The notes under the pieces were generated by a model that saw only the letters and a program-made list of their open reading frames with translations, ran no database searches and was not told the origin of the DNA. A DNA stretch of 64,000 nt from Aquila chrysaetos chrysaetos (taxonomy: Eukaryota; Chordata; Aves; Accipitriformes; Accipitridae). A program made the position numbers and the translations under genes. Shown piece by piece: positions 1-11,885 of this stretch. The DNA lies in contig NC_044006.1 in assembly GCF_900496995.4 (NCBI RefSeq), forward strand, positions 20,482,214-20,546,213, given 5' to 3'. Position 1 is the stretch's first letter; every line of letters begins with the position of its first letter.

Positions 1-647
1 CAAATCTTTCCACTGGAAAGAAACACAGTGACTAAGGAAGATGTAATTTTGAATCCTCTCGAGCAAATGAAAGAAGTAAATTTGGATATTAGTTATTTGT
101 GGGAGAATGGTCTAATAGTTGCAGCTTATGTGTTTTTTGCCATGGCTTCTTTTGCTCAGCTCTTTTAAATAGCATGTGTGCTGATAAGAAAAAGATTTGG
201 AGTATTAATTCAGTTACTGTTTTGTTTCCTATACGCTAACATGTGACTAACTAGAGCTAGTTTCTGGGTGGTTTTTTGATCAGCTGTTTTGATCCTCCTT
301 ATGAGACATAAAATGCTCTGTGAATTTGTGTAACAGACCTTACATTTAATCATTTCTTCTTTCTTCAACAACTTGTTCACTTTTATTTTGGGACAGTCTG
401 AAATGTAGCTTGCATAGGCCAGGTGATAATCCTAAATTTCCACTTTGAAATTTGTATATAATCATGAAAAACAAGCAAGGACACTAATCTTGAAATTGAC
501 ATTCTTAGCATATATGTCCTCTGTACTTAGTTTAACGATCTTTTTGTGCATCAGTGGGGAACTATTAATTTCACCTTTCAGATTTGTGTGTATTTTGGCT
601 TCAGTAACTTCTGTTCTAAAGCTGTGTGTGGTGTTGTTTCTTTGTAG

Positions 648-725
648 GTAAAAGGAGGCATTGAGACTACCTTAGAGAAAGAAGTCCTACAATATGACTA
701 CTCTTCTTCATATTTTGATATATTT
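648..725 (+). CDS. STARD3NL: STARD3NL coding exon, luminal loop
   Basis: Exon of 26 codons, phase 0 at both ends. It encodes GGIETTLEKEVLQYDY and then SSSYFDIF, the loop between membrane spans 1 and 2. The acceptor is TTTGTAG and the donor GTAAGT. Confidence 0.93.
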
Positions 726-3700
726 GTAAGTGTTCTTTAAAAAAAAAAAAGAAAGAAAAAAAGCAGCAAACATATAGTTTTCCCACGTTTCTCCTTCCAC
801 AGATGTTTCCTAGTTTGAGTCCTGTGAAAGGGTTGATCTTTTCTTGATAATTGAAACTGGAAGGACTTGGGCCAAATTTCACCCTTCTAAGGGTTGCCCA
901 GTTCTGCTTTGGCAGCAGGCTCATGGAGTCTGTGGATAGAGATGGTCAGGCACATTTAAATTGCATCCTCTACTTTTTGGGGCACGGAAAAGCAGATGAA
1001 AACCTCAGTTGAGAATGTGAGACTGATGTAACATAAAGATAATTCATTAAGAGAACAAGACCAATAGGCCTTCAGCTGTAAAATCATTTTGTTTAAACAG
1101 ACGTTTTTGTCCTTCCACAGAAATAAGTGAGTTGCAGTGAGGAGAGACTTGTTCCAAGGTTGGCCTGTATAGGTCAGGTTTTTTCAGATGTCTGTGTTTC
1201 AACTCAAAACAGGGTTTTTTAACATTGTATTAAAAACAGATGACATGAAGTATGATTCTCCTTTACTATGTATAAGCACCTTAGGCACATGGGAGGCGCT
1301 CTACTGCATTAGGAAATTTCTCTGTGTTTCAGCAACGCTGTAGCTCTGTAGTTGCAATGCATTTTGCACTGCATGGACAAAGTTACTGATCTCAAGTAAA
1401 AGCTGTTTCTTTACAGTTCTTCTAAAGAGCCCCGTGTTTTTGCAAGATCATTAATTCTACCAGATCTTGTTTCCCTGGCCGAGATGAGTTGGTTTGGTAT
1501 CAGTCATTTTATATTGATGACTATATCCAGAATCTCTCATTCAAACTGATGTAAAAACCCATCCTTGCTTCTGCATTGGACCATTTGCTGTGTCAAATGG
1601 AATGAGGTACTGGTACTAGATAGAAAAATGTCATAAGCTAGCAAACTATGCTACTTTTCCCTTTCTTTCTCATTATTTTGCTGGCACATTCTCCATGATA
1701 CACGTTACTGCAGAAAGCAAAAAAAGTTATCTGTCAGTGTTGATGCTCTGGAAATTATTTTGCCTTGTAGTTGAACCAAGGGTTAAAAACAAGTAATGCA
1801 AAATAATAGACTTTTATTCCTTGGGAAGGGTCTAGGTCGTTGAATTCTGCAAAATGATTTGTGGGCTTATACAGGATTTCTTGTGTTTTTGCTACACATC
1901 ACTGAAACATATATATTTGCATAAGATTAAATGGGTTCATTATACCTCTGGCCATGTCTGTCCTTGATTTCTCTTCATTTTAAGCATTTGTTTCACAGCT
2001 TTTAGATTCTGAACTCATCTTTTAAAACAAGTTGGAGGCAATCTAATATCAAAGAATAAATAGGGAAATTGAGGGTTAGGGTCCCTGATTCAGAAATCTT
2101 GTCTGTCTGCTATTGATTTAATTTTCTGGCCTAGAAATACCATAACTTACCTTTCTTTACTGCAGAGTATTTGGAACAGCTCGCTATTGCAGACATCTCC
2201 ATAAAGAATAATTGATTGTTGTAACATTAATATTTCAATAAATACTAAAAAATTAGTAAGCAGAAAATTGTTTTTAAAAGTTTTTCCCATTTTCTGAATG
2301 CATTTGTGAAGTCTTTACAGTTTTTAATGATGTTCTTGTGCAGTACCATACCACTAAGATCAGTGAGATGCACAGTGATGCTCAAGGTGTTTGCTGGATT
2401 AACTGCATCTAGATTTAACTGCTTAGATTCCAGTCAGGTAAAATGATCGTGGACATACTTTGTGTAGCTTTCCTATGTTTCTAACTTATTTGTGGAATTG
2501 CACATGCTTGCATATTTGAGCCTATATAGGCATGTGAATGGTGCCATTTGCTTTACAAATGGGAAATTATGTTCTATTTCTGTTTTATAAGCACACATTC
2601 AAATTTGTTTCTCAATAACAGAACTTAGATTGTCCTGTTTTAAGTTGTTTTGTAAGCAGTTAGTATTTTCAGTGAGCTGAGAATCTTGTGGTTCTTCTGT
2701 GTTCTGAATTAACCAACAAATATTTTTTTCCTTTCTCTATAGCTACTGGCAGTCTTTCGATTTAAGGTGTTAATACTTGCATATGCAATGTGCAGACTGC
2801 GCCATTGGTGGGCAATAGCTGTGAGTAGTGGCCAAGCATAATGGAGTTTTAACTAGAATGGATCAAACAGACAAAATTTTAGATGTCTCTTAACGCTTGT
2901 ATGTTAAGAATCATCTTGATGCTATATATAAAAATTCACTGTACAGTAACAGATTAAAACTTCTGTTCTGGAAGATTTTCAGCCTAAAGACAAGAATTTA
3001 ATAGCACAGTGGGTGTGGTCCTTATTAGGCATCATGTTAATACAAATTGAAGACTTATTTTGAATCCAGTATGGATGGCTAGTTGTAACTGCTTGTTACC
3101 TCTGACTTGTTAATTAATGTTTGAAATATATTTGCATTTGAAATAGTGAACTGTATTCAAAAAGAAGAATTGGCGTTATTGTATCGGAGATCCAGTTGTC
3201 CATTAACTCCCACATTCTTAGCTTTTTAGAGTTCTAGGTGCCACCCAGTGAGCACAAGCACCTGTATTGCTTCATGCTCCAATACAAAATATTGAGTATG
3301 TATCCATTCTTAGAAAGGACGTTCTTGAGAACTGCAGGCAATCACACTGGATTGGAGCAAATATCTTTAATGCAGCTGTACAGTGTGGATGAGAAATAAT
3401 GCAAAACTTGATGACAAATTCATACTTTCAGCAGTCAGTACTGTAGATTGTAAAACAGTAGGCATATTGCTGGCTTACTGCATTGTAAATCTTAGACTTT
3501 TTTTCCCTTACACTGTGGTAGGTGCATGTAGAACGTATTTATGTGTAACTTTCTTCAAGTGAATAGCATGCAGTTTGTTTAGTAGTCTGAGATTACATGC
3601 CATGGTTTCTTTGAAATTGTGTTACTAGCATGGCACAAACATGTAATAGTAACTGCTGCTCTGATTGTGTTTATTTTTAAGTGCACGCCTCTCAAAATCC

Positions 3701-6700
3701 CTTGTTCTTAGTTGTGTAGCTTTAGAGTATCTCTTTCAATGACATCCTCCAACTTGATGCAGTTGTTTCTGAGGTGGTGAGAGTGAACCCATCACGGTAG
3801 TCAGCAATTAGATATATAAAGCTTCACTGAAGGTTTTGCAGAAGCCATTAATCTTAGAATCCTACCTGTGCTTACCAGAAGCTAGTTAGGTTCTGCTATT
3901 ATTTAAAGAATTGCTGGACCCAAATGTACTAATAGAGTTAGAAGCCTTGCTTAAGTGAACAGTACTTGTCCACTGCTTTTTTTGGTTTTTTAGACATTTT
4001 ATTCAGCCTGTCATTTTTTAAATATCTCAGGGAGTATCAAGTCTTCGTAGTGATTCGTTTTTCACAATATCAGTATGTGAATTAGAATATTAACTCAAAT
4101 TTACTCCTGCAACAATGTTTTGTTATTTGAAATGGATCTTCTGATTTGGATGGTAGTGAAAAACATTAGGAGCAATTGCTGTTTGCTTCTTTCCAAATAC
4201 ATAGAAAGAATATTTTTTTTAAAGGACTTGGTGAATAAAATACTGCATCTTCATTGTACAGTAAAATCACAATTTATATAACTTAGCATCTGTGTAGCAT
4301 CTAAACTGCTTATCTGCTGTGTGGAAATCAACATTTGGAGATGTCCTTATTAAAAGTTATCTTTATTAAGGAGGTTATTTTCATAACACTTTCAAGTTAA
4401 TTGTTGTCATACTTGTTATGTTTTATTAATCTATGACTTTGCTGTTGGTAAATATTTGAAGTTGCAACTGATAGATAATGGCAGAAGTGAGAAAGTAAAT
4501 CCATTTATTAGTTTTAACTGTTCTTACCCTGTCTCTTTCAGTTTACAACAGCAGTGACCAGTGCCTTTTTATTAGCAAAAGTAATTATTTCAAAGGTATA
4601 TATTCTAATCAAATGTTTGTTTTACTTTGTTGTTTTCTTGAAAGCAAGATTCTTCAGGGTAATTTCTGTAATGTTGTGTGTTTTTGTTTCCTTCAAGCTG
4701 TTCTCACAAGGTGCTTTTGGCTACGTGCTGCCCATCATATCCTTCATACTTGCCTGGATTGAAACTTGGTTTTTGGACTTTAAAGTGTTACCGCAAGAAG
4801 CTGAAGAAGAAAACAGTAAGCTTTTGATATTTCCCCTCAATCACTGCAGTTGGCAACGTTTGATCCCATGTTATCTGGCAGAAGAATGCTTCTTTCAGCT
4901 TCTCAGAATTTGAAGAGCTGTGGGAAAAATTAAATCATATGGCATAATTTTTCTTTTTCTGGAAAAGAACATATGCCTTCAAAGAAGTAGGGTTTTAATT
5001 AATTTAGGGAGGCAAAGTTAAAAGTTACAAGAGCCAGAGCAGCAATCTGTCAAGCACTTAGGAACGTATATAATTTTGTATTCTTAAGACAAAAATTTAA
5101 CTGACTTGGGCTTGCAAAATTTTATTTTCTGGCTAATACATAGAATAAGTGTCTGGTTCCTCTTTTAGGAAGATTAGACACAATAACTAACTCAGTGGCA
5201 CTAGCTCTTCTTTTGAGGTGGAAAAGGGAAAGCAAGGAAGTGTTGTGGAGAGTCTGCTTCATGCACAGACAGAATGAGACCAGAGCAAGTATGAATTTCA
5301 GACTCTTCAAGATGAGGCAGCAGGTCATCTGACGCTTGGTGTATTCAACTAAATGGAGGAAACCCATTGACTTAGTTGAAAGAGAATATTGCTTGAGTGG
5401 TGAGGAAAAGAAAGCATAGATTTCTGCTACCGATGTTTTGTTAGTTTCAACAGCAGGAGAGTAATTATACAGCAAACCTGTTTGTGCATCATTACCTGAA
5501 ATACAATCTGAAACTCTGCTGGAAGGGCATGTTTTCCTCTTAGGTAAGAACAAAAACTTTACGCAGGCATGGATACCTCCATTTTTTTTTTTTTTTTTAG
5601 TGCTCTGAAATGCAATCTTTTACTTTGATCCCTACCCTCTTCCTTTCTACCACTCCAAGAAAGAAGTTGGTTAAATGAGTACACTGGATTTTGCCTAGAG
5701 AAAGGGAAACTTAGGGTAAATTTTTTTTCTCTTTTGATGGGGTGAGGAAATACAGCTGCATCACACTTTTATCTCAATAGATAAGAAATCTAACCATTTC
5801 AGAGACTTTTGCATTTTTTTTATACTGAATATTCATAGACAAAGAAAGTATTTTATACATACACATGTAAGTACTTGATGATCATGTTCATAAATTTGAG
5901 ATATTATTGTTAAATCCCTGTGGGATTCAATGACACTTTCTTTTTCTTCATTCCTGCTGAGCTTGAAATAGATGGTATTAGAAATATATGCTTTTTAGTT
6001 GAACTCTGCATATTTTTAAAAAAAGATGGGGTTTCACTGAAAAGTGCTGATTTTAAGCAATTAAGTTAGATAAATGATAGGCACATTTGGATTTTGTTGT
6101 GTGGTGGTACTTATATAGTGCCTTATTGCTTTTAAATCTGAGGCAGATAATGAAAACAGAGTTTAATAGTTTTTGCTTTTTGACCAGGTATTTTTCTGTC
6201 ATATCTCTAGTGGGAGTGGAAGCTGACTTTTTTCCATCTTACTGTTTTGTTTTAAAAAAACCCAACCAAACAACAGCAAAAAAACCCCACCACAGCGATT
6301 TTCTGCCTAATGCAACAGTGCTCATAATTTGGAGATGTTTTGTCTGTAACTTAAAAAAAAAAAAAAGAAGAAGAAGAAAAAAGGGCAAAACTGTCTTTCC
6401 ACTGAAGATTTCCAGCTCTAAAAGTTTCCTTCTGTGAGCAGGATTTAAAGCTAAAATCCAACCAGTATCTGTCTTCTAGTATCTTGTGACTCATTGTTAA
6501 GTATGGAGACTGACCTTCCTCTTTTGGACAGAGTGGAAATAAAAGTAAAATAGATGTCATCTTTGGAGACTTTGAACTGGTTAATAAGATAAATTGGTAT
6601 GTAGAAATAATAGTTTGAGTTGGAAAGAGATTTTTTTTTTTTTAATAACTGCTGGCTACCTCAAGTAGCTCTTCTGGTTCAGTAAAACATCAAGGTTTTC

Positions 6701-9700
6701 TTTTTTTTTTTTCTAATCAGTCTTCATGTAGCAGAGAGTAAAGGATGGAAGTTCAATAGCCTTGTTGACCTAAAATGCCATCTTTGCCCTGTTATTATCA
6801 GAAGACCTGTTGACGGCAGTAAGGATGAGATGAATTAGCTACTCTCCCAACCCCTTTTGGTTTTTTTGTCCTCTGTTAAACACACCGGAATAGCCCCATG
6901 TCATTTCCAAATAATCTTCCTGATTTTAGATGAAATCGAGCCAAAAGGAGTTGAAGGTTGGAGTAGCTAGGTATGTTGAGACAGATAGGTGAAAGCAAGC
7001 CATTAATGAGGAGTCTTATAGTGGCAAAGTGAGAAGATAATTTATTTTGTTAGGCATGACAGCTCACTGATCATTAAAAATATATTTCAGAGTTTTAGTT
7101 AGCCAGTGAATGTTGATGAATTTACATACGGCATCCTAATCATGCACTTGCACATAGTAGAAGAAAGGATTCCTTAATTCATGTGTACAGTACCTCTGTT
7201 TTGCTAGAGTGTGTCTCCTTAGCTGCCTGAAGTTATATAGAAGACATAAATGTTAAATTAACAGTTTGCTTTTTTCCTGACATATTTATTTGTAGAAGTA
7301 ACTTGTTAGGAATGCTAATATAATACATCAATTTTTAAGGTTCTTCATCAATACTTGATCTTTAAGAGGTTATGTGATAGCATTGAGGATTTGTTTTTTT
7401 GTTTTGCTTCCTTTTAGGATTTTTGATAGCACAGGATGCTTCTGAACGAGCAGCTCTTCTTCACCCAGGAGTCCTCTCTGATGGGCAGTTCTACTCTCCT
7501 CCTGAATCTGTAGCAGGTAGTTACGTTCGTGTAGTAAATGATTTTTCATATTGACATTAAAATGCATATTTCACCTCCTTCAGAGGGTGAGGCGGAGGAA
7601 GGGTGAAGGGAAAAATTATATTTTAATTTTTTAAATGAAAAGTGTACTTTACAATCCTAAAATGAAAGATTCTTTTTTTATTCAGTAATTCAGTTTAGTT
7701 ACTACCTATCAGATGAATTACAATACATGTAGTTAGTGCGGCTTCTGACATGCCCCAAAGGTGTTAAAATCAAGGTAAGTCTGAAAGAAAATGGTACTGC
7801 AACTGAAAGGAGGCAGTTACTGTTTGCTTCTGCCATCGATGATCGATCCTTATGGATCCCTTATAACTTGAGATATTCTATGATCCTGTGATCTCTTATC
7901 TGCTAGCAAGAGTGTTTATGCAGCAATGCACTAATTAATCCAGCCTAAACTTGGAGCTTTACAGTATCTTGGGATAGGCAGTGAACCTGAAACTGCTCTA
8001 AAGCAAACTGAAATGTTAGTCATAGGCTCTTTTCCTTTCTCATAACAAAAAGTCCTCTCTGTATAAAAAGTCTAGCTGTGTGGGTATATTAAACTGAGGG
8101 AAAGTGTTAATGACATCTTAGCTCTGCATATCGTGTGCTTTGTTCTAGTTGAGGTATGAGCTGAGTAAATAAATACTGCAAGATTTAAGAATGTGTTTGC
8201 AGGCATTTCAAGGAAATGAGTCATTTCTGTATGGGTTGAGTGGATTTGAGTTATTCGAGGACGCAGTTTGAACCCCCAAATCCTATGTCAGCATTTTTAC
8301 CCTAAAATGTAGATCTCTTCTGTAAAGCTGTGCTGTATTATGCAATATATTTAAAATATTAATATCTGCTAATTGCTACAGATACATTTGCCTGTCTTGC
8401 ATTATAAAGTTGTACACGTTGGTGATATTTTTCAGTTTAATGGCTGTCTCTATGGTTGCTGAGTGTCTTGGCATAATAAATGACTTAGAGCTCCATCTAG
8501 GGATGACAAAGCATTAAGACAATGTCGAGTATAATGATTCAAAATTAAAATGTATTTTACTTAAAGCGGTGAGTCTATCTTGAGGAATAATGGTTGGAAG
8601 TATTACACTGGATTCAGCCTGGGATTTTTTTGGCAACAGAATATACAGTGTGAGAGGAAGTGTAAGTGGAGCTAACACATTGTCCTTGGCAGTTTGGCTG
8701 GGTCACTGTTGCATGTGCAGTGAGCTATCATGCTTCAGGGTGTGTGTGGTGACTACAGGTATATGACTGTGCCATTGCTTTCAGCTTATTGAACGGATGC
8801 TTGTCACCTGGATTTCAGTAACAGCTCATGTGCCTTTTCCCTAGTCTGCCCTAACTGCCAAGTAAATTTGTTTAAGCACCCTTTATGGATATGAGAAGCA
8901 AAAGAAGCAGTCAAATTAATATATTTGAACTAAACACACACACTGATAGTCACAAATTATTCTGAAACTGCGAGGTGATGTACAGTAAAAATAGCTCACA
9001 ATTAAAAATATTTTTTTCAAAATTCTGTGTTTCTTTCAGATAAGACAAACTATGGATTGTTCTAAAAGAGCAATTTTTGGACAATTGCCTTACATATTGA
9101 TTGGAAAAATATTTAGAGATAAACTGTTCCCCATGATCATGCAGAGGGGAATAAACCCCTCTGCTGATATGGCAAAATGTCTAAAAACAAATCTTTGCTG
9201 TCAGGAGGTGACATTTAAAACAGGCTCTGTTGGAAATTTCAGCATATTTATCTTTTTGTCTTCCTTGAAGATGTGCATATGCAGGGCCATACCCTTTTCC
9301 ATCCACTTCTTTATATGGGTTGACCCTTCATCTTCAACGTTAGACTTGGTTGCCAAGTAATCATTCCGGAGGTAGCAAGTGGAAAATCAGCCTCGAAAGA
9401 GTAAATTTCTACAGTTTCTATACAATTTGAGCTTCAAAATGAAAGGCAGGTACGCTATTCCAAGAAAGGAAAGGACTTCAGAGTAGTTCTGCCAAAACGC
9501 TTAACACCTTTGTCTTTCTTTTTTTATTTCTTTATGGGAGGGAATGTGGGTTCATAGTTCAGCTTTAAATTGATGGCAAAAGCCCAAGTAAGTCTCCCAG
9601 GCATTTTATCAAAGACAGTTCTTTACTCAACTTCCCCCCCACCCCCCGCTGTGGGAGCCTCATTTAAACTGCCCAAGACCAGTATGGTGAAAATAATTTA

Positions 9701-10578
9701 TTTTCTCAGTCATCCCTGACAAGGGCTGACTGCTGCAAGGACTGACTGCCACCTCTGATGTGGGCAGAGACATCTGCAGCTTGGATTGGATCTCCAGAAT
9801 TGCGTGTGAGTCAGCGCTGCTCACCCTGCTTGCTTGGTATCTTCTTGCTCTCCCTGAAACAACTGATCCATCAAGCCACCTTCCTGCAAAGCAGTGCTTC
9901 CAGCAGGAGCTGTCTCTGGGCACGTAGCCCTGTGACCAGCTAAGCTTTCTTTTCGGGGCCATCCAGGGCTTTGTCACAGCAGAGAGCTGAGAACAGGCAG
10001 CGGACAGACCAAGGAGAAGAGAACTGGGCAGGGAGAGGCAGAGGGAGCTGTTTGGTTTCTGGCTTAGAGTGAGACAATCTCTTGCCAGAACACTAGATAC
10101 AGAAATTATTAATCTGTAAAGCAGTATTTCTGGCTGCTTTTAAAGTGTCTTCTGAAGTTGTCTTCCAAAGGGCAGGATGTAGCAATTGGGAAAATCTGCT
10201 TTTCAGTCAGCAAATGTGGAGTTGATTGTCTGAGTGTGGTAGTGTGAAAACTTGAAGCACTTGCTAACTGAATCTGTTGACAGGGTAGGTGTTTCAAGAA
10301 TGATCCCAGTGCTGGGGTTTGGGTTTGATAACTGTTAACAAAAACCCTTCAATACAAAACATCTGAAAAGATAAGAAATCTAAAATTAAAAGTAAATATT
10401 TTTATGGAAAATAGTTGCTTTGAATTGCCTTTTGATAAGCCATTACTAGTGATGGATTGCTTCTTTGCCTTTTTCTTTCCCTTTTCTCTCAACTGATCTA
10501 ATAGCATTCTTGTCTTCCTTTTCAGGATCTGATGAAGACTCTGAAGAAAAACAAGACAGTGAAAAACCAGTTGTGTAG
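648..10578 (+). CDS. STARD3NL: STARD3NL (MENTHO), 3' two thirds, six coding exons
   Basis: This gene encodes the STARD3 N-terminal-like protein, a late-endosomal membrane protein with a MENTAL domain that binds cholesterol and links endosomes to the ER. Coding exons joined by phase are 648-725, 2743-2820, 4542-4595, 4698-4815, 7418-7516 and 10526-10578, giving 159 residues; the family is about 234 residues. Visible hydrophobic segments are LLAVFRFKVLILAYAM, WWAIAFTTAVTSAFLLAKVI and GYVLPIISFILAWIETWF, the later MENTAL membrane spans. The tail carries QFYSPPES, the FFAT-like motif that in this family binds VAP proteins on the ER. All introns have GT/AG ends and the frame is unbroken. The 5' exons (the N-terminus and first membrane span) are outside the window; 1-647 holds no exon I recognise. 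Identification is by remembered family sequence, and I am very sure of it. Confidence 0.95.
2743..2820 (+). CDS. STARD3NL: STARD3NL coding exon, membrane span 2
   Basis: Exon of 26 codons, phase 0 at both ends. It encodes LLAVFRFKVLILAYAM followed by CRLRHWWAIA. The acceptor is TTTCTCTATAG and the donor GTGAGT. Confidence 0.94.
4542..4595 (+). CDS. STARD3NL: STARD3NL coding exon, membrane span 3
   Basis: Exon of 18 codons encoding FTTAVTSAFLLAKVIISK. The acceptor is CTCTTTCAG and the donor GTATAT. Only 102 bp of intron separate it from the next exon. Confidence 0.93.
4698..4815 (+). CDS. STARD3NL: STARD3NL coding exon, membrane span 4 and acidic linker
   Basis: Exon of 118 nt ending in phase 1. 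It encodes LFSQGAFGYVLPIISFILAW, then ETWFLDFKVLPQEAEEEN. The acceptor is CCTTCAAG and the donor GTAAGC. Confidence 0.95.
7418..7516 (+). CDS. STARD3NL: STARD3NL coding exon with FFAT-like motif
   Basis: Exon of 99 nt encoding RFLIAQDASERAALLHPGVL and then SDGQFYSPPESVAG. The QFYSPPE core matches the phospho-FFAT motif known in STARD3/STARD3NL. The acceptor is CTTCCTTTTAG and the donor GTAGTT. Confidence 0.94.
7517..10525 (+). other. STARD3NL last coding intron
   Basis: A 3.0-kb intron. Apart from a CR1 tail near 7.84-7.89 kb I see no feature. The frames at 9052-9360 (plus) and 9660-9977 (minus) resemble nothing I know and look like chance. Confidence 0.65.
7837..7895 (+). repeat. CR1 LINE 3' tail fragment
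   Basis: The segment has the order typical of the avian CR1 3' end: GATCCTTATGGATCCCTTA, then TTGAGATATTCTATGATCC and a further TGTGATC, the degenerate terminal repeats of CR1. About 60 bp, 5'-truncated, on the plus strand in a STARD3NL intron. It is short and diverged. Confidence 0.6.
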
Positions 10579-10596
10579 CAAATATGGAAAAAGCAG
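10526..10596 (+). CDS. STARD3NL: STARD3NL last coding exon, stop at 10576-10578
   Basis: Encodes GSDEDSEEKQDSEKPVV and a TAG stop at 10576-10578. A strong donor (CAG then GTATGT) follows at 10597, only 18 nt past the stop, so the exon probably ends at 10596 and splices to a separate 3'UTR exon. The coding part is certain; the 3' border is inferred. Confidence 0.88.
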
Positions 10597-11404
10597 GTAT
10601 GTTCCTTTGCATCAAACCCGAATAGTCCCAAAAATATCTTTTTCTTCTCAGTTCCTTCCCAAATAATTGGAACGGTGGGCTAACTCTTAGGAGTTCACTG
10701 TCTTTGAACCCAGTCTGTCTGTCTCAGCAACCTTCAAGCAGGAAGTCCTGCCAGGCTCTTGAGAGCCTCTAATTGGGGTCCTCTGCTGCTGAGTTCTCAT
10801 TACCTGGGGCCCAGGGGTCTGAGAGCTGTTCTGGAGTGTAGTGTAAAAGGCTGCAGGCTTGGGATGGAACACCCCTAGCATTTATTTGTTGGCTGTCTTG
10901 GAAGGGAAAACGGTGGAACAGATGAGTAAAAGCTCCTTTTTTTTTTTTTTTTTGGAAGTGAGAACAGATTTCTTTCGAGATGGCAATGCAAGAGTGCTAG
11001 GAAGAGATTTGCTTTTAATTTAGGTCTAGGATGAATATACTCATCTTGAAGATTGCATGGGCAAAACTACTTTGCTATTTCCCCTCCTCAGTCTGCTTAA
11101 TACCAGAAATGGGTCACACTGGAGCACCTGCGTCTTAAACTTTTTGTAGTGTACTTTGGTTAAATATGAGAGATGATTTCCTTATTTTGGAAATTACTTC
11201 ATGTACTTTTGGAATTATCTTGCTCCATGCTTTCACTTCACCACACGTGGCAAAGCTCAAGCTAAGGGAGGTATTAAATGTTCTTGAGAAGCTGAAGCTT
11301 CTGATTTGAAAACTTTGGATGACTTTTTTTCAGCCTCCCTGCTTTCACTACCTGTTTTCTCGACTTGCATCTTCATTCATCCTGACTTGTGTAATCTGTT
11401 ACAG

Positions 11405-11885
11405 AAAGAAATCTCTGAGGGAAGTTGTTGGGGTTTGAAAACTGGCTGTGGCTGACTTGCTGGTGGAGCTGCTGACAGGAGAATTTATTCATTAGAAAGC
11501 AAAGGGAATGGTTCCCATGTACTGTAATACCTCACAAAGTACCTTGTTGACATATGTATATTAAGTTGCCTCCCAGGTGGTATGAAAATATTTGTCCACG
11601 ATGTATTTTATTATTCAGTGATTCCTGAAGTTGATCTTCTAATGACTAGGTAATTACTGGGAAGTGTTGTCTTGTGTACCTAATCAAGAGACTGGTAATA
11701 TAATGAAGTAAAACTTCTCTATGGTGGAAGTATATTTAATGATTGTTGGGACTCACTAGGTAAAATTATTTTATGTTATTGCAAATTTGTCATTAGTTTA
11801 ATGTTTACTTTTTTTTAACTCCATGCATTTTCTTTTTTAATGGATATGTTCACTTTCTAAAATAAAAACCTTAAAACAAGGGTAA
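11405..11885 (+). other. STARD3NL: STARD3NL probable 3'UTR exon and poly(A) signal
   Basis: An acceptor-like CTGTTACAG ends at 11404, matching the donor at 10597. AATAAA lies at 11861-11866, followed by a T/G-rich stretch after about 11890. I infer a terminal non-coding exon of about 480 bp. There is no transcript evidence; an unspliced 3'UTR running from 10579 is the alternative. Confidence 0.6.

Larger units (their letters stand above)
726..7417 (+). other. STARD3NL introns, AT-rich, no other gene seen
   Basis: Introns 726-2742, 2821-4541, 4596-4697 and 4816-7417. They hold short A or T runs (for example near 5583-5600, 6352-6384 and 6632-6643) but no recognisable repeat family, RNA gene or further exon. 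Reading frames here, such as 5122-5553 minus and 6087-6437 plus, show no conserved composition. Confidence 0.7.

Noticed and set aside
5122..5553. 143-codon minus frame in a STARD3NL intron
   Set aside because: No recognisable domain and no splice or promoter context; isolated in AT-rich intron DNA.
9052..9360. 102-codon plus frame in a STARD3NL intron
   Set aside because: It lies between coding exons with no splice signals that fit the gene's phase and no known similarity.
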